DNA of 64,000 bases. It comes from an uncultured Lachnospiraceae bacterium. GTDB lineage: Bacteria > Bacillota_A > Clostridia > Lachnospirales > Lachnospiraceae. The position numbers and the translations under genes were made by a program. The notes under the pieces are model-generated. The model did no database searches. It worked only from the letters and a program-made list of their open reading frames with translations, and was not told where the DNA came from. Within the stretch, counting starts at the first letter, position 1; the number at the start of each line of letters is the position of its first letter. Below, in pieces: positions 1 through 9,022 of this stretch. The stretch covers positions 3,626 through 67,625 of the forward strand of contig CADCIU010000009.1 of the NCBI GenBank assembly GCA_902801585.1. Reading direction: 5' to 3'.

Positions 1-53
1 GCAAGACGTTTCGTGTTTCCGGTCTTCGTATAATATCTGACTGCAATTTTCAT
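1..53 (-). CDS. Flavodoxin-family protein, N-terminal fragment
   Basis: Partial gene running off the left edge; only the first 17 codons are present. The reverse strand reads ATG at 53-51 and encodes MKIAVRYYTKTGNTKRL. The Y-T-K-T-G-N-T segment matches the FMN phosphate-binding loop found at the start of flavodoxins (T/S-x-T-G-N-T after a first beta strand). A good ribosome binding site, AGAGGTG, sits about 7 nt upstream of the start on the minus strand. The family carries low-potential electrons in the cytoplasm. The rest of the gene is outside the window, so the subfamily cannot be judged. Confidence 0.7.
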   Translation of the reverse strand, partial: MKIAVRYYTKTGNTKRL

Positions 54-298
54 ATTGTGCACCTCTTTGTAATAAATTATAAATTTCGAATAACTCTCTC
101 TAAAAGATTTTGGACAATTGTATTTTACCAAATTAAAATGGGCTTGGCAAGGAGTTTTTACGTACAGAATAAAAAAGGCCGATCGCAGACTCAGGATGCA
201 GTCGGATTTGTAATGAGACGGATTTACCTGTAGAATAATTCACAGGAGCTTGAAGACTACACTATCGATCACTAAAGCGCTTCTGCTCGGAGGTAAAA

Positions 299-3200
299 AT
301 GAAGAGATATACAAGACTGCTGGCCGCTCTTGCGGCAGCCGGACTGGGACTGTCGACGATCCTTTTCGCAAATGCAGCCAATACTGCAGCTGACTATGCC
401 AAGGCGGCACAGCGTTCAAACGACCCGATGCAGGCAAAGGCTGTGTCAGGCGCAGTTTATGAAATGCATGTTAATAAGATGCTTATTGAAGAAATGCTTT
501 CTTCCGGGAGCTTCTCTGAGGGCGAAGCGATCGCGATCATCCGGGGCAGTACAGAACCGGCTGTTTCTGAGAATTCGGAACTTCTCATGAATTTGAGTTC
601 GGATGCGGTCAAAAGTGCCATTGAGACCGAGATCAGAAACGACTCACCGTCAGCAGGTCTTGCCCGGCAGCGAATGGAGGAAGATCAACAGCTCATGCAA
701 GAAGATGAGTTCTCCATTTGGCTGGTCAGCGATCCGGGAAAGACTACGAAAGAACTTCTTGAGGAACTCTACGAGGACCCGAATGTAGTCTCGGCAGAGC
801 CGAATTATCTGGCTTATGCCGCAGAGGAACCCGATTCAGAGGAGCCGGTATCAGATGAATCCGCCGAAGAGACGCGGCAGGACTCCGCCATCTCCGGCGA
901 CCTCAGCGAAATGCAGTGGGATCTCGCGGACACCTCGGACACCTACACAACGCCTCTCTCCCCGACAGGAGGATATTGGCTTGGCGTGCCCGGATGGACC
1001 GAGGGACGCAGGGATGAGAACGCGCCGGCCAACGCTTCCGGCACGATCTGCATCATGGATACAGGCATCGACACGGATCATCCGGACCTGCAGGGCGTGC
1101 TCTACGAATTCAGTGAGGAACAGCAGGCAAAATACGGATGCGGCCAATACGGATTTAATGCCAGCGGTGACGGAAGGCCACTGACAGAACAGAAAGCGGT
1201 GGAGTCTCACGGAACGCATGTGGCAGGCATCATCGCTGCGGACTGGGACGGCGATGGCATATCCGGCATTGCGCACGGCGTTAAGATCTTCTCGGTGAAC
1301 GTCTTCGGCGGCACCGGGTCGGTCATGGAAATGCATTCTGTACTGAAGGGATTCAAGTTCCTCACGGATGTCGCACAGGAAGTCAATCTCAAGGCGGTCA
1401 ACTGCTCCTGGGGGACGGCGCAGCCGCAGTTCTCCCTCAGCGCTGCGATCGAAGAGCTTGGCAGAAAAGGTGTCAACATCGTGATCGCATCGGGCAACAG
1501 GTATCTTGACCTCGATGAGACCATCGATCTTGGAAGCCAGACACATAGTGAATTCGCGATCGTTGTCAACGCAGCCTCGGGGGATGGCAGAATGACTGAT
1601 TTCTCCTGCTGGGGGCAGGATTCCACGGATGTTTTTGCGCCGGGCGGGTCCATTATCGCATCTGTGCCCAAAGTCATACAGTTGGGAGAGAGTCGGAACC
1701 CTGATGTCTACGAGGTTCACACGCAGTTCTACCCGGAGGTTTCCAAGGAGGAAAGCCTTTTGTCCGGTGTCGATCGGTTCGATCCTGATACACAGGGCGT
1801 TCTCTTTTTTGATGCCAATCCCGCGATCGATGAGAATGCCCGCCGGATCGGAGAGATCGACGAACACAACGGATACGACGACAAGTATTCGATGGCGCTG
1901 CGGCTGGCGGCACTTCCCAAAGAGGAACCGTCGTCATACGGTGTCTACAGAGCTGTGAACGGTTACGCGTACATGGCGATCCCGGTCACGTCTGCACAGG
2001 ACGCGCGCTGGATCGGTGTCAAAACAGCGATGAGCGACGCCTATAAACCGGCCGGCGCGATCGATTCGATCACCTGCAGGGACGCTGACGGCAATCCTGT
2101 CGAACTTGACATTGCATGCGCCGGCGCACTCAAGAAGGGACTGAGCAGCAGTGCATCTTATACGTTTTATCAGTGCCAGTGGGCCGTTCTGAGTTTCAAC
2201 ATTCAGGGATATATAGAGGCGTCGAACGAAGCGCATGAACTGCTGGGACGGGAGATGTCTGAAGAGGAACGGAACAGCCTTCTCTACACGGGATTCGGGG
2301 ATTACAGAGATCCCGGTGAGATCGATGGCATCTACGAATGGGAATATGACGGTCAGAAATATGTGATCGCCAGAATAGGGATCGGTATGCTCGCCGGTGA
2401 TGCCAGACAGACTGAAGTGACGGAAGAGACGGCGCTGTTTATTGACAACGCTGCAGTCGGAGGAGAAGGCGCTTATACGGGAGGCTATGAGATCTTTTCC
2501 GGCACGTCGATGGCAGCCCCGGCAGTGACCGGCTGCCTTGGCGTGATCGCAGCGAACGAGCCGGAGAACGCTTCGATGACCGATGAACAGCTGGAGGAAG
2601 CTGCGCGGGAGCGCGCGGCCAAGCTCTTGGCAAGTGTCGATTATGATGAAGAACTGGCGCCCCTGTGCCGCACAGGCGGCAGGGTCAACCTGCACGGCAA
2701 GACAGAGTTCACAGTGAAGGCGCCGCTCATCTCGAGGGTGGAAGCATCGCCTGAGGACGGGAGTCTGACTGTGAAGGGCTGGTATTTTGGCACACAGGGA
2801 ACGGTCGCTGTCGACGACAAAGAGACCAAGGCACTCTCCTGGGAAGACGGCGCAGTCCGGGTGGACATCAGCGGCATTTCCAACGGATCCCATGTGGTCA
2901 GGGTGACCAATGAGGAAGGGGCGGTGTCGAGAGCGGTCTTCAGTATTTCATCGGAGTCGGCACAAGGGCGCAGTCTCTTTGAGAGATCGCACACTCTGCC
3001 CCTTGGCGAGCAGGCGTTCATAGACAATGAATGTGACAGGATCTACGATTCGTTCACGGGCTGCGGCGGGAAAATCTACGCTTTTGCGGTCACGGCCAAG
3101 AACAGAACGCTGCAGGGCATATGGAGCTACGATATAGAAGCGGACAAGTGGTCCCCCTGCTCACTGCCGGAAGATCTGAGCCTTACTGCTTCGTGCGGTG

Positions 3201-4336
3201 CGAACGAGCTTGCCGCACTGGGGGACAAGCTGTATATGTACGGAACGGCAAATGTACCGAGTGATGACGGCAGGACCGGAGAGGAACCTTGTCTGTGGAG
3301 GTACGAGCCGGAAGTCGATCGCTGGGAGAAGATGGGAGTTGAGATGCCGAGCAGCTGCGCGGGCATCTGTGTTCTCGGTGATACGCTTTTCGCGGTGGGC
3401 GGCCAATATTGGCCTAAAGAGGAAAGTGAATCGGAAGATGAGTTTGCCGGGCTGGGCGAGAGTGCGGCGGAGAGTGAGAGTGCAGCGGAGAGTGAGACAG
3501 CTGCGGAGAGTGAGATCGCTGCGGAGGTTGAGAGTGAAGTGCCTGAGGATGAAGCAGATGCGCAGTCTGACGAGGGCATGAAGTTCTTCAAGATCGATCC
3601 GGAGGGAGATAAAGGCATCGAGGTCCGTTCTGATATGGATACGGCGCTTGACGCAACGTACGGCAAGATCGCGGTGAGCAATGACAATATATACATCTAC
3701 ATGCCATATGACTTCGAAACGGAGAATAAGGCAGATCCGAATCTGACAGCTAAAGGAAAACTGATCAGGGCTTCTTACGATGAGTCGCAGAACCGGTTCA
3801 TGACGGAAGATCTGACAGAACTGCTTGAAGAGGCAATGGGACCGGCTCTGCGCACTGAGTATGACAAGCAGAACGCAGGGGATGTACCGGCGGAACATTT
3901 CGCGATCGCGGGACTTGAGAACGGTCTTGCTGTAATCGGATCGGGTACGCCGGGTGAAGACATTCACATGATCTTTGACGAAGGGAATGAAGTGGTCCTG
4001 TATGAGAAGGCTTCCTCCTATCACAAAGCGTTCGATCCGATCGCGACCGTATATGACGGAAGACTCTATGTCATCGGTTACAATACGATAGAGCCGGATG
4101 TGATGTATTTCAGGTCCGAGCCGGTGGAGAACATGGAGCAGAGCACAGGAAATATTACAGAGAACGGCTCGAATGCTGTCTCGGAAGAAGGAAGCACTGC
4201 CTCCGCGTCAGAAGAGAACAACCCGGCTTCGCAGTCAAAAGAGGTGACGGACTTCTCAAGATATCTGGGAGCTGCCACGATCGCGCTCATCGTTGGCGTC
4301 GCACTGCTTCTTGCTGCTGCCCGAAGGAAGAAATAG
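299..4336 (+). CDS. Membrane-anchored S8 (subtilisin-like) serine protease with kelch-like repeats
   Basis: Predicted secreted endopeptidase of 1345 residues. The signal peptide ends near ANA|AN at residue 26. An I9-like propeptide lies around 130-175. The catalytic triad is visible as Asp254 (IMDTGIDTDHPDL), His304 (SHGTHVAG) and Ser737 (SGTSMAAP), with oxyanion Asn400 (ASGN). The 430-residue gap between His and Ser is far longer than in classical subtilisins, so a large insert domain sits inside the catalytic domain. After it come an IPT/TIG-like segment (about 800-880), kelch-like propeller blades (about 915-1040 and later), a Ser/Glu/Ala-rich linker (about 1040-1090), and a C-terminal membrane helix followed by RRKK. 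No LPxTG sortase signal is seen, so anchoring is by the helix. GGAGGT precedes the ATG by 3 nt. The gene stands alone and ends at a hairpin. The substrate is unknown. Confidence 0.88.
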   Translation: MKRYTRLLAALAAAGLGLSTILFANAANTAADYAKAAQRSNDPMQAKAVSGAVYEMHVNKMLIEEMLSSGSFSEGEAIAIIRGSTEPAVSENSELLMNLSSDAVKSAIETEIRNDSPSAGLARQRMEEDQQLMQEDEFSIWLVSDPGKTTKELLEELYEDPNVVSAEPNYLAYAAEEPDSEEPVSDESAEETRQDSAISGDLSEMQWDLADTSDTYTTPLSPTGGYWLGVPGWTEGRRDENAPANASGTICIMDTGIDTDHPDLQGVLYEFSEEQQAKYGCGQYGFNASGDGRPLTEQKAVESHGTHVAGIIAADWDGDGISGIAHGVKIFSVNVFGGTGSVMEMHSVLKGFKFLTDVAQEVNLKAVNCSWGTAQPQFSLSAAIEELGRKGVNIVIASGNRYLDLDETIDLGSQTHSEFAIVVNAASGDGRMTDFSCWGQDSTDVFAPGGSIIASVPKVIQLGESRNPDVYEVHTQFYPEVSKEESLLSGVDRFDPDTQGVLFFDANPAIDENARRIGEIDEHNGYDDKYSMALRLAALPKEEPSSYGVYRAVNGYAYMAIPVTSAQDARWIGVKTAMSDAYKPAGAIDSITCRDADGNPVELDIACAGALKKGLSSSASYTFYQCQWAVLSFNIQGYIEASNEAHELLGREMSEEERNSLLYTGFGDYRDPGEIDGIYEWEYDGQKYVIARIGIGMLAGDARQTEVTEETALFIDNAAVGGEGAYTGGYEIFSGTSMAAPAVTGCLGVIAANEPENASMTDEQLEEAARERAAKLLASVDYDEELAPLCRTGGRVNLHGKTEFTVKAPLISRVEASPEDGSLTVKGWYFGTQGTVAVDDKETKALSWEDGAVRVDISGISNGSHVVRVTNEEGAVSRAVFSISSESAQGRSLFERSHTLPLGEQAFIDNECDRIYDSFTGCGGKIYAFAVTAKNRTLQGIWSYDIEADKWSPCSLPEDLSLTASCGANELAALGDKLYMYGTANVPSDDGRTGEEPCLWRYEPEVDRWEKMGVEMPSSCAGICVLGDTLFAVGGQYWPKEESESEDEFAGLGESAAESESAAESETAAESEIAAEVESEVPEDEADAQSDEGMKFFKIDPEGDKGIEVRSDMDTALDATYGKIAVSNDNIYIYMPYDFETENKADPNLTAKGKLIRASYDESQNRFMTEDLTELLEEAMGPALRTEYDKQNAGDVPAEHFAIAGLENGLAVIGSGTPGEDIHMIFDEGNEVVLYEKASSYHKAFDPIATVYDGRLYVIGYNTIEPDVMYFRSEPVENMEQSTGNITENGSNAVSEEGSTASASEENNPASQSKEVTDFSRYLGAATIALIVGVALLLAAARRKK

Positions 4337-4675
4337 AAGAAATAAGATCCCTCAGGGCAGGCTGCGGTTCAAAAACTGCGATCAAAAGCAGGTCGGAGCC
4401 GGATTCATAATACACAACAAAGGACACCCTCCAAATCGGAAGGTGTCCTTTAGCAAGGGATAAATGTCACCTGCAGGGGACAGGTGTGCATGCGGGAGCT
4501 CTATGCTGTGACAAACATGTTCGAGTATGGAAAAGTAGTTTGTATAATCTGTATTTTGACAAGGCCTTGTTCTTATGATTTGAGATTATCATCTTGCCAT
4601 ACATCAGTCAAACAAATATAATTGATGGTAACATCAGTAATCCTAATGGAAAGAAGCTGTTAAGGAGACATTCAA
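4337..4675. other. Intergenic region between protease and LysR gene
   Basis: About 340 bp without a gene. It holds the hairpin at 4419-4451, a smaller CACCTG/CAGGTG hairpin at about 4470-4487, a TATAAT at 4543-4548 and a TTGACA at 4556-4561. The last two are in the wrong order and spacing to form one promoter. The LysR ribosome binding site closes the region. Nothing else is recognised. Confidence 0.5.
4419..4451 (+). terminator. Hairpin terminator after the S8 protease
   Basis: Ten-base perfect stem AAAGGACACC (4419-4428) with GGTGTCCTTT (4442-4451) around a 13-nt loop, 83 bp after the protease stop codon. The trailing T-run is short, so efficiency is uncertain. Confidence 0.6.
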
Positions 4676-5557
4676 TTGCAGAGATATATTACGCTTTTGA
4701 GGGTCATCGACCTTCAGAATATAACAAAAGCGGCGCAGGATATGGGATATACACAGTCCGCGGTCAGCCAGATGATCCAAAGCCTGGAGAAGGAGCTTCA
4801 GCTGACGCTGGTCACCAGGTCCCGCAACGGGGTCAGACTGACCCGCGAAGGCGCCGAGCTCTATCCCTACATTGAGCGCATGGTCAATGAGTACTATGCT
4901 ATGATGGACAAGGACAAGGAGATCCTGGGACTGGAAGGCGGGCTCATCAGGATCGGGACACTGTCATCGTATTCGTCCCAGTGGCTCCCTGCGATCATCA
5001 AGGAATTTCAGGTCAAATATCCGGGGGTAAAATTCAGGATGCGGCAGGGGGACTACACCACAGTGCCGGAATATATCCGCCAGGGGGATGTGGACTTCGG
5101 ATTTGTGAATCCGGATGCCAAAACAGTGCAGGGGCTGGAAACTGTTTTTATCCGGGAGGGAAACCACTCTGCGATCCTGCCGAGAGGACACCGGCTGGCC
5201 GGTAAGAAGGTGGTCACGCTGCAGGAGCTGGCAGAAGAGCCTTATATCCAGCTCGAGACCGGAGAGCTGTCCGAACCGATCGAGGCATTTCATGCGCTGG
5301 GGCTGGAGCCGGACATTGAACTGCGAATGCACGATAACTTCTCCGTCTGTACAATGGTAGAAGCGGGCATCGGCGTTTCCGTGATGCCTAATCTTGCACT
5401 AAAGAAAATGAATTTTGATATCGTGATACTGCCGACCGAGCCTATGGTAAAGAGAAAAGTGGCTTTTGCGATGAAGAAGAAAGAGCTGCTTCCTATTGCC
5501 AGCCAGCGCTTTATTGATTTCTTTATGGAGAGGATCAGATCCTTTCCGGTCGTGTAG
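4676..5557 (+). CDS. LysR-family transcriptional regulator
   Basis: Predicted DNA-binding regulator of 293 residues, the usual length for the family. The N-terminal winged helix-turn-helix is at about 1-60 (NITKAAQDMGYTQSAVSQMI), followed by a linker helix and a periplasmic-binding-protein-like effector domain at about 85-290. The start is a TTG with AAGGAG at 4662-4667, 8 nt upstream; no ATG in this frame has a comparable site. LysR proteins usually act on a neighbouring gene and on themselves. The nearest neighbour downstream is the lipoprotein at 5603, in the same direction and 45 bp away, while upstream lies a protease with its own terminator. The effector is unknown, and nothing in the binding domain points to a specific ligand. 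Confidence 0.9.
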   Translation: MQRYITLLRVIDLQNITKAAQDMGYTQSAVSQMIQSLEKELQLTLVTRSRNGVRLTREGAELYPYIERMVNEYYAMMDKDKEILGLEGGLIRIGTLSSYSSQWLPAIIKEFQVKYPGVKFRMRQGDYTTVPEYIRQGDVDFGFVNPDAKTVQGLETVFIREGNHSAILPRGHRLAGKKVVTLQELAEEPYIQLETGELSEPIEAFHALGLEPDIELRMHDNFSVCTMVEAGIGVSVMPNLALKKMNFDIVILPTEPMVKRKVAFAMKKKELLPIASQRFIDFFMERIRSFPVV

Positions 5558-5602
5558 ACAGGAGCTGATCATAACTGTAATATTTGGAGGAACAATAAGA
5601 AA

Positions 5603-6235
5603 ATGAGGAAAGTCAAGAGAGCTTTAACGCTCGCAATTATTTTTGTATTGATGACAGGTGCCGCCGGCTGCGCCAGACTGCAGAGCGGAGTTCACGATCT
5701 TCATGGAAGTATCATCGGAAACGAATACAATATCGATGTTTTCGACAATACCGGGATCCGCACTCTGAAGTCTCACGGGAAAAAGATCGACATCGACAAC
5801 AACATCGTAGAGGAAAGGACATATGCCTCCGCTACCGATGAATGGTATACAACTAAGACACTGAGTTCCGTGATCACGATCACGATCGACGGCAGGCAGC
5901 TGATCTCCTGCGGAGATACCTGTGTTTTCTATGATAAGCGGCTTATTCCGGAATACGAATTTTACCTGGACAATATAGAGAGCGACTCTTCAGGGATCCT
6001 GGACTCGACGCTGATCAGCGGAAGAGTGAACAGTATCAAGAATGAATTCGGCAAACCTATGGTGGTAATCATCAAGTCACAGATGGGAGCGCCGATTTAT
6101 GCTTTTTCCGGGGACAAAGTGTTTTGGGATATTGAGGAAGATCTGCCAAGATTTACTAAGCTGATGATCGACGGAAAGGCACTGTATATTCATAGAGCAA
6201 ACTTTCAGATCATTGATAAGTCACTGCTGGACTAA
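5603..6235 (+). CDS. Lipoprotein, DUF5052-like
   Basis: Predicted exported lipoprotein of 210 residues. The N-terminus is a lipoprotein signal: positively charged start, hydrophobic stretch, then a TGAAGC lipobox with the modified Cys at about 23. The mature part (GNEYNIDVFDNTG, then LSSVITITIDG, then SCGDTCVF) resembles DUF5052 lipoproteins of Clostridia, judged from memory of the family. Function is unknown. GGAGGA lies 12 nt before the ATG. It ends 44 bp before the MoxR gene on the same strand and may be cotranscribed with the Bat-like operon, but no promoter evidence decides this. Confidence 0.6.
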   Translation: MRKVKRALTLAIIFVLMTGAAGCARLQSGVHDLHGSIIGNEYNIDVFDNTGIRTLKSHGKKIDIDNNIVEERTYASATDEWYTTKTLSSVITITIDGRQLISCGDTCVFYDKRLIPEYEFYLDNIESDSSGILDSTLISGRVNSIKNEFGKPMVVIIKSQMGAPIYAFSGDKVFWDIEEDLPRFTKLMIDGKALYIHRANFQIIDKSLLD

Positions 6236-6279
6236 AGATGTGTCGACCCGGGCATCGGTCGGCTGAGAAAGGAATAACC

Positions 6280-7284
6280 ATGGATCAAAACAATCACAAA
6301 GGAGCAATACAGAAGGAAGAATTCGAGTTCTCCCAGTCTGTGATCAGGAAACTGTCGGATTATTATTCAACGCGGGTAGTGGGACAGGATGCGCTCAGAA
6401 ATTCACTGATCATTTCTGTCGTGGCGGACGGCCACATTCTGATCGAGTCGGTCCCCGGACTGGCTAAGACGACGGCGGCCAAGGCCATCTCGGATGCCGT
6501 GAACGGCAAATTTTCGCGCATTCAGTGCACGCCGGATCTTCTTCCCAGCGACATCATCGGGACCCAGATCTATCACCAGTCGACCGGTAAGTTCGAGACT
6601 ATCTTCGGTCCGGTCTTTGCCAATTTTGTCCTGCTCGACGAGGTGAACCGGTCCAGCGCCAAGACACAGAGCGCGATGCTTGAAGCGATGCAGGAGCGTC
6701 AGGTCACGATCGGCGGAACGACCTACCGCATGCCGCAGGATATTTTCATCGTCATAGCGACGCAGAACCCCATCGAGCAGGAGGGAACCTATCCTCTCTC
6801 CGAGGCCCAGACGGACCGCTTTATGATCAAGGAGAAGATCACTTATCCGTCCGCGCAGGAAGAGATCGAGATCCTGAACCGGATCGAAGACGGCTCGATT
6901 GCCCGGATAGAACCGGCCGTGCTCACACTCAGCGATATCGATCGAGTACAGGACATTGCAGAGAAGGTCTATGTGGACCCCATGGTCAAGAAATACATTG
7001 CGGACATTGTCAGTGCGACCAGGAACCCTGCCGCCTATATCGACAAGAGATACGCGGGGTATATCAGGATGGGCGCCAGCCCCCGCGCCACCATAAACTT
7101 CCTCAAAATAGCGAAGGCCTCCGCACTGATCAGCGGGCGCGATTATGCGATCCCGGACGACGTCAAGAAAATGTGCCATCAGGTGCTGCGCCACAGGGTG
7201 AGCCTTGGATATGCGGCTGTCGCGGACAATGTATCCGTGGAATCACTCATAGACATGATCGTAGATAAGGTACCTGCGCCATGA
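6280..7284 (+). CDS. MoxR-family AAA+ ATPase
   Basis: First gene of a six-gene overlapping operon. MoxR ATPases are chaperone-like and work with VWA-domain partners to assemble or activate membrane or periplasmic complexes. The 334-residue protein shows Walker A with Lys63 (VPGLAKTTAAK), Walker B Asp120-Glu121 (LLDEVNRSSAKTQSAMLEAM) and the MoxR sensor segment ATQNPIEQEGTYPLSEAQTD. The ATG at 6280 is chosen over an in-frame upstream ATG at 6238 because AAAGGA sits just upstream and the family starts here. Its end overlaps the DUF58 gene by four bases (ATGA at 7281-7284), indicating translational coupling. The target complex is unknown. Confidence 0.93.
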   Translation: MDQNNHKGAIQKEEFEFSQSVIRKLSDYYSTRVVGQDALRNSLIISVVADGHILIESVPGLAKTTAAKAISDAVNGKFSRIQCTPDLLPSDIIGTQIYHQSTGKFETIFGPVFANFVLLDEVNRSSAKTQSAMLEAMQERQVTIGGTTYRMPQDIFIVIATQNPIEQEGTYPLSEAQTDRFMIKEKITYPSAQEEIEILNRIEDGSIARIEPAVLTLSDIDRVQDIAEKVYVDPMVKKYIADIVSATRNPAAYIDKRYAGYIRMGASPRATINFLKIAKASALISGRDYAIPDDVKKMCHQVLRHRVSLGYAAVADNVSVESLIDMIVDKVPAP

Positions 7285-8165
7285 AGATCGACCTGAGTTA
7301 CGACTATCTCGACCGGGTGCGGAGGGTCGCCGCGTTCTATACGAAGCGGAAGACATCGGATCTTCTCGAAGGAGACTATCGCTCCATGCAGCATGGGCGG
7401 AGTCTTGATTTTGATGACCTGAGGGAATACCGCCACGGAGACGACATCAACTATATTGACTGGAAATCTTCCTCAAGAGCGGGCAAGACGCTGGTGCGGC
7501 GCTATTTTGCCGACCGCAAGCACAACGTGATCTTTGTCGGGGATACCGGCACGAAGATGACCGGGGACACGCCGGCGGGCGAGTCCAAGGAGCAGATCGC
7601 GCTCATGGCGTTCGGCGTGACGGCCTACCTGCTGGGGAAGCAGGGGGTGAACTATGCGCTGTCCTGCTGCAGCAGCGAGAGCCGCAGGATCAGCACGTTC
7701 CTGTCGAGTCCCGCGCATCTCGAGGAGCTGCTCTACAGCTATAAGGAAGCGATCGAGTCAGGCGAGCCCCGGCAGAGCTTCTATCAGACGCTGTCGGATA
7801 CTGCTTCCGTTTTCACGCGGCACATGGTCATGGTGATCATTACGGATGCGGAGGGTCTCGCCGAGCTGGATATGGAATTGGTAAGGCGCCTCATCTACTA
7901 CAATGACGTCTATATTTTCAAAATAGAGGACGCCCTACTCACATCGGACAACGTGTACGATCTGGATGCCGGTGTTTTGGCGGACCCCTTTCTTGCGCTG
8001 TGCAAGGACCTCCGCGAGGAGGAAAAGAAGATGAAAGAGAACTTAGACAAAGCGGCAGACCGGCTTCTTACACCGAACCGGGTCTTCTTTAAGAGCGTTT
8101 CGAGGGAAGAGGAGATCGTCGATGTGCTGATCGGTTTGTTTGGAATGAGAAAGGGGATCCTATGA
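7281..8165 (+). CDS. DUF58 domain protein
   Basis: Second gene of the MoxR operon, 294 residues. It carries the DUF58 signature GRSLDFDDLREYRHGDD followed by INYIDWKSSSRAGK at about 45-75, and a C-terminal part with a VWA-like fold order (VIFVGDTGTKMTGD). DUF58 proteins almost always follow MoxR and are thought to bridge the ATPase and membrane VWA proteins. It overlaps both neighbours by ATGA, so it depends on coupled translation. No membrane segment is evident, unlike many larger DUF58 proteins, so it is probably cytoplasmic. The biochemical role of the family is not established. Confidence 0.92.
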   Translation: MKIDLSYDYLDRVRRVAAFYTKRKTSDLLEGDYRSMQHGRSLDFDDLREYRHGDDINYIDWKSSSRAGKTLVRRYFADRKHNVIFVGDTGTKMTGDTPAGESKEQIALMAFGVTAYLLGKQGVNYALSCCSSESRRISTFLSSPAHLEELLYSYKEAIESGEPRQSFYQTLSDTASVFTRHMVMVIITDAEGLAELDMELVRRLIYYNDVYIFKIEDALLTSDNVYDLDAGVLADPFLALCKDLREEEKKMKENLDKAADRLLTPNRVFFKSVSREEEIVDVLIGLFGMRKGIL

Positions 8166-9022
8166 AATATTCAGTAGATCTTGAAGCCCCTTTTGTCTTT
8201 TCCACCTATTGGTATGCAGTGGGGATTCTGCTGATCATATTCGGGCGTCTGCTGTTCCTCTTCTTTAGGCGAATCCTCCGAATGGATCCGGAGCCGCCGC
8301 TCAAGGTCGACAGGACTTACAAGTCCTGCATGAAGAGGATCGCTGAGATCGAGCGCAGATACAGCAGCGGCGAACTGGATACGCGGGCCGCGCACGGACA
8401 GATGAGCTCTGAGGTGCGTGGTTTCGTACAGGAAATGACAGGGCTTCAGGCACAGACAATGGTCTATGACGAGCTCAGAAAGAGAGGCAGGCCGGAACTC
8501 GCGGAGCTGATCAAGGAGTATTACGGGCCGGAATTTTCGTATATTTCTGAGGCAGATGCCGTACAGGCCATTGAGAAAGGCAGAACCTTGGTCACGGAAG
8601 AGTATAAAAGATCCGTCAAGGCCAGAGGCGTCAAGGCGGCGGCTGCCTTCCGGGCGGTGATGAACGAGGATCTGGGCGGTCTTTTGCGGAGAGCGCCGGG
8701 CTTTCTGACCCCTGCGCTGACGGATCTCATTCGCTCGAACACCCGCAAGTGGATCGTGAGGATCGACAAAGCCTTCCGCAGGGAGGAGATCGATATGTAT
8801 GGCGTGCACAAGCAGATGAGCGCTGCTGTTGCGAGTTTTCTTCGGGCGGTGACCGGTACCCGGTCGGATTCCGCGGCGCTTGACGTATTGCGGGCTTCCG
8901 GCAGGAGCGGAGTGACAGCTCTGGCGGACGCATACTACGAACCGGAATATGTGTGCCGCTCTGAAAGGGAGGCACAGTTATCAATAGAAAAGGGTAAGGA
9001 GCTGATCGAAAAATGGGTGTAA
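8162..9022 (+). CDS. Membrane protein with an internal tandem domain duplication, MoxR operon
   Basis: Third gene of the operon, 286 residues, not recognised as a named family. One membrane helix at about 17-37 is followed by a cytoplasmic part made of two related segments of about 90 residues, near 52-140 and 190-285. Both follow the order short helix, R-x-x-x-I/E-D or E-L-D, H-x-Q/K-Q-M-S, F-x-x-x-x-T-G, L-R-x-x-G-R, Y-Y-x-P-E-Y/F, then A-x-x-x-I-E-K-G-x-x-L. This indicates an ancient duplication. In Bat-type operons this position is usually held by a DUF4381 protein, so it may be a functional stand-in. The start overlaps DUF58 by 4 nt and the end overlaps the next gene by 10 nt. Confidence 0.8.
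   Translation: MKYSVDLEAPFVFSTYWYAVGILLIIFGRLLFLFFRRILRMDPEPPLKVDRTYKSCMKRIAEIERRYSSGELDTRAAHGQMSSEVRGFVQEMTGLQAQTMVYDELRKRGRPELAELIKEYYGPEFSYISEADAVQAIEKGRTLVTEEYKRSVKARGVKAAAAFRAVMNEDLGGLLRRAPGFLTPALTDLIRSNTRKWIVRIDKAFRREEIDMYGVHKQMSAAVASFLRAVTGTRSDSAALDVLRASGRSGVTALADAYYEPEYVCRSEREAQLSIEKGKELIEKWV

Noticed and set aside
3161..4024. Long antisense open frame opposite the S8 protease, rich in Leu/Arg repeats
   Set aside because: It is the antisense shadow of the protease's Ser/Glu linker and has no ribosome binding site or domain.
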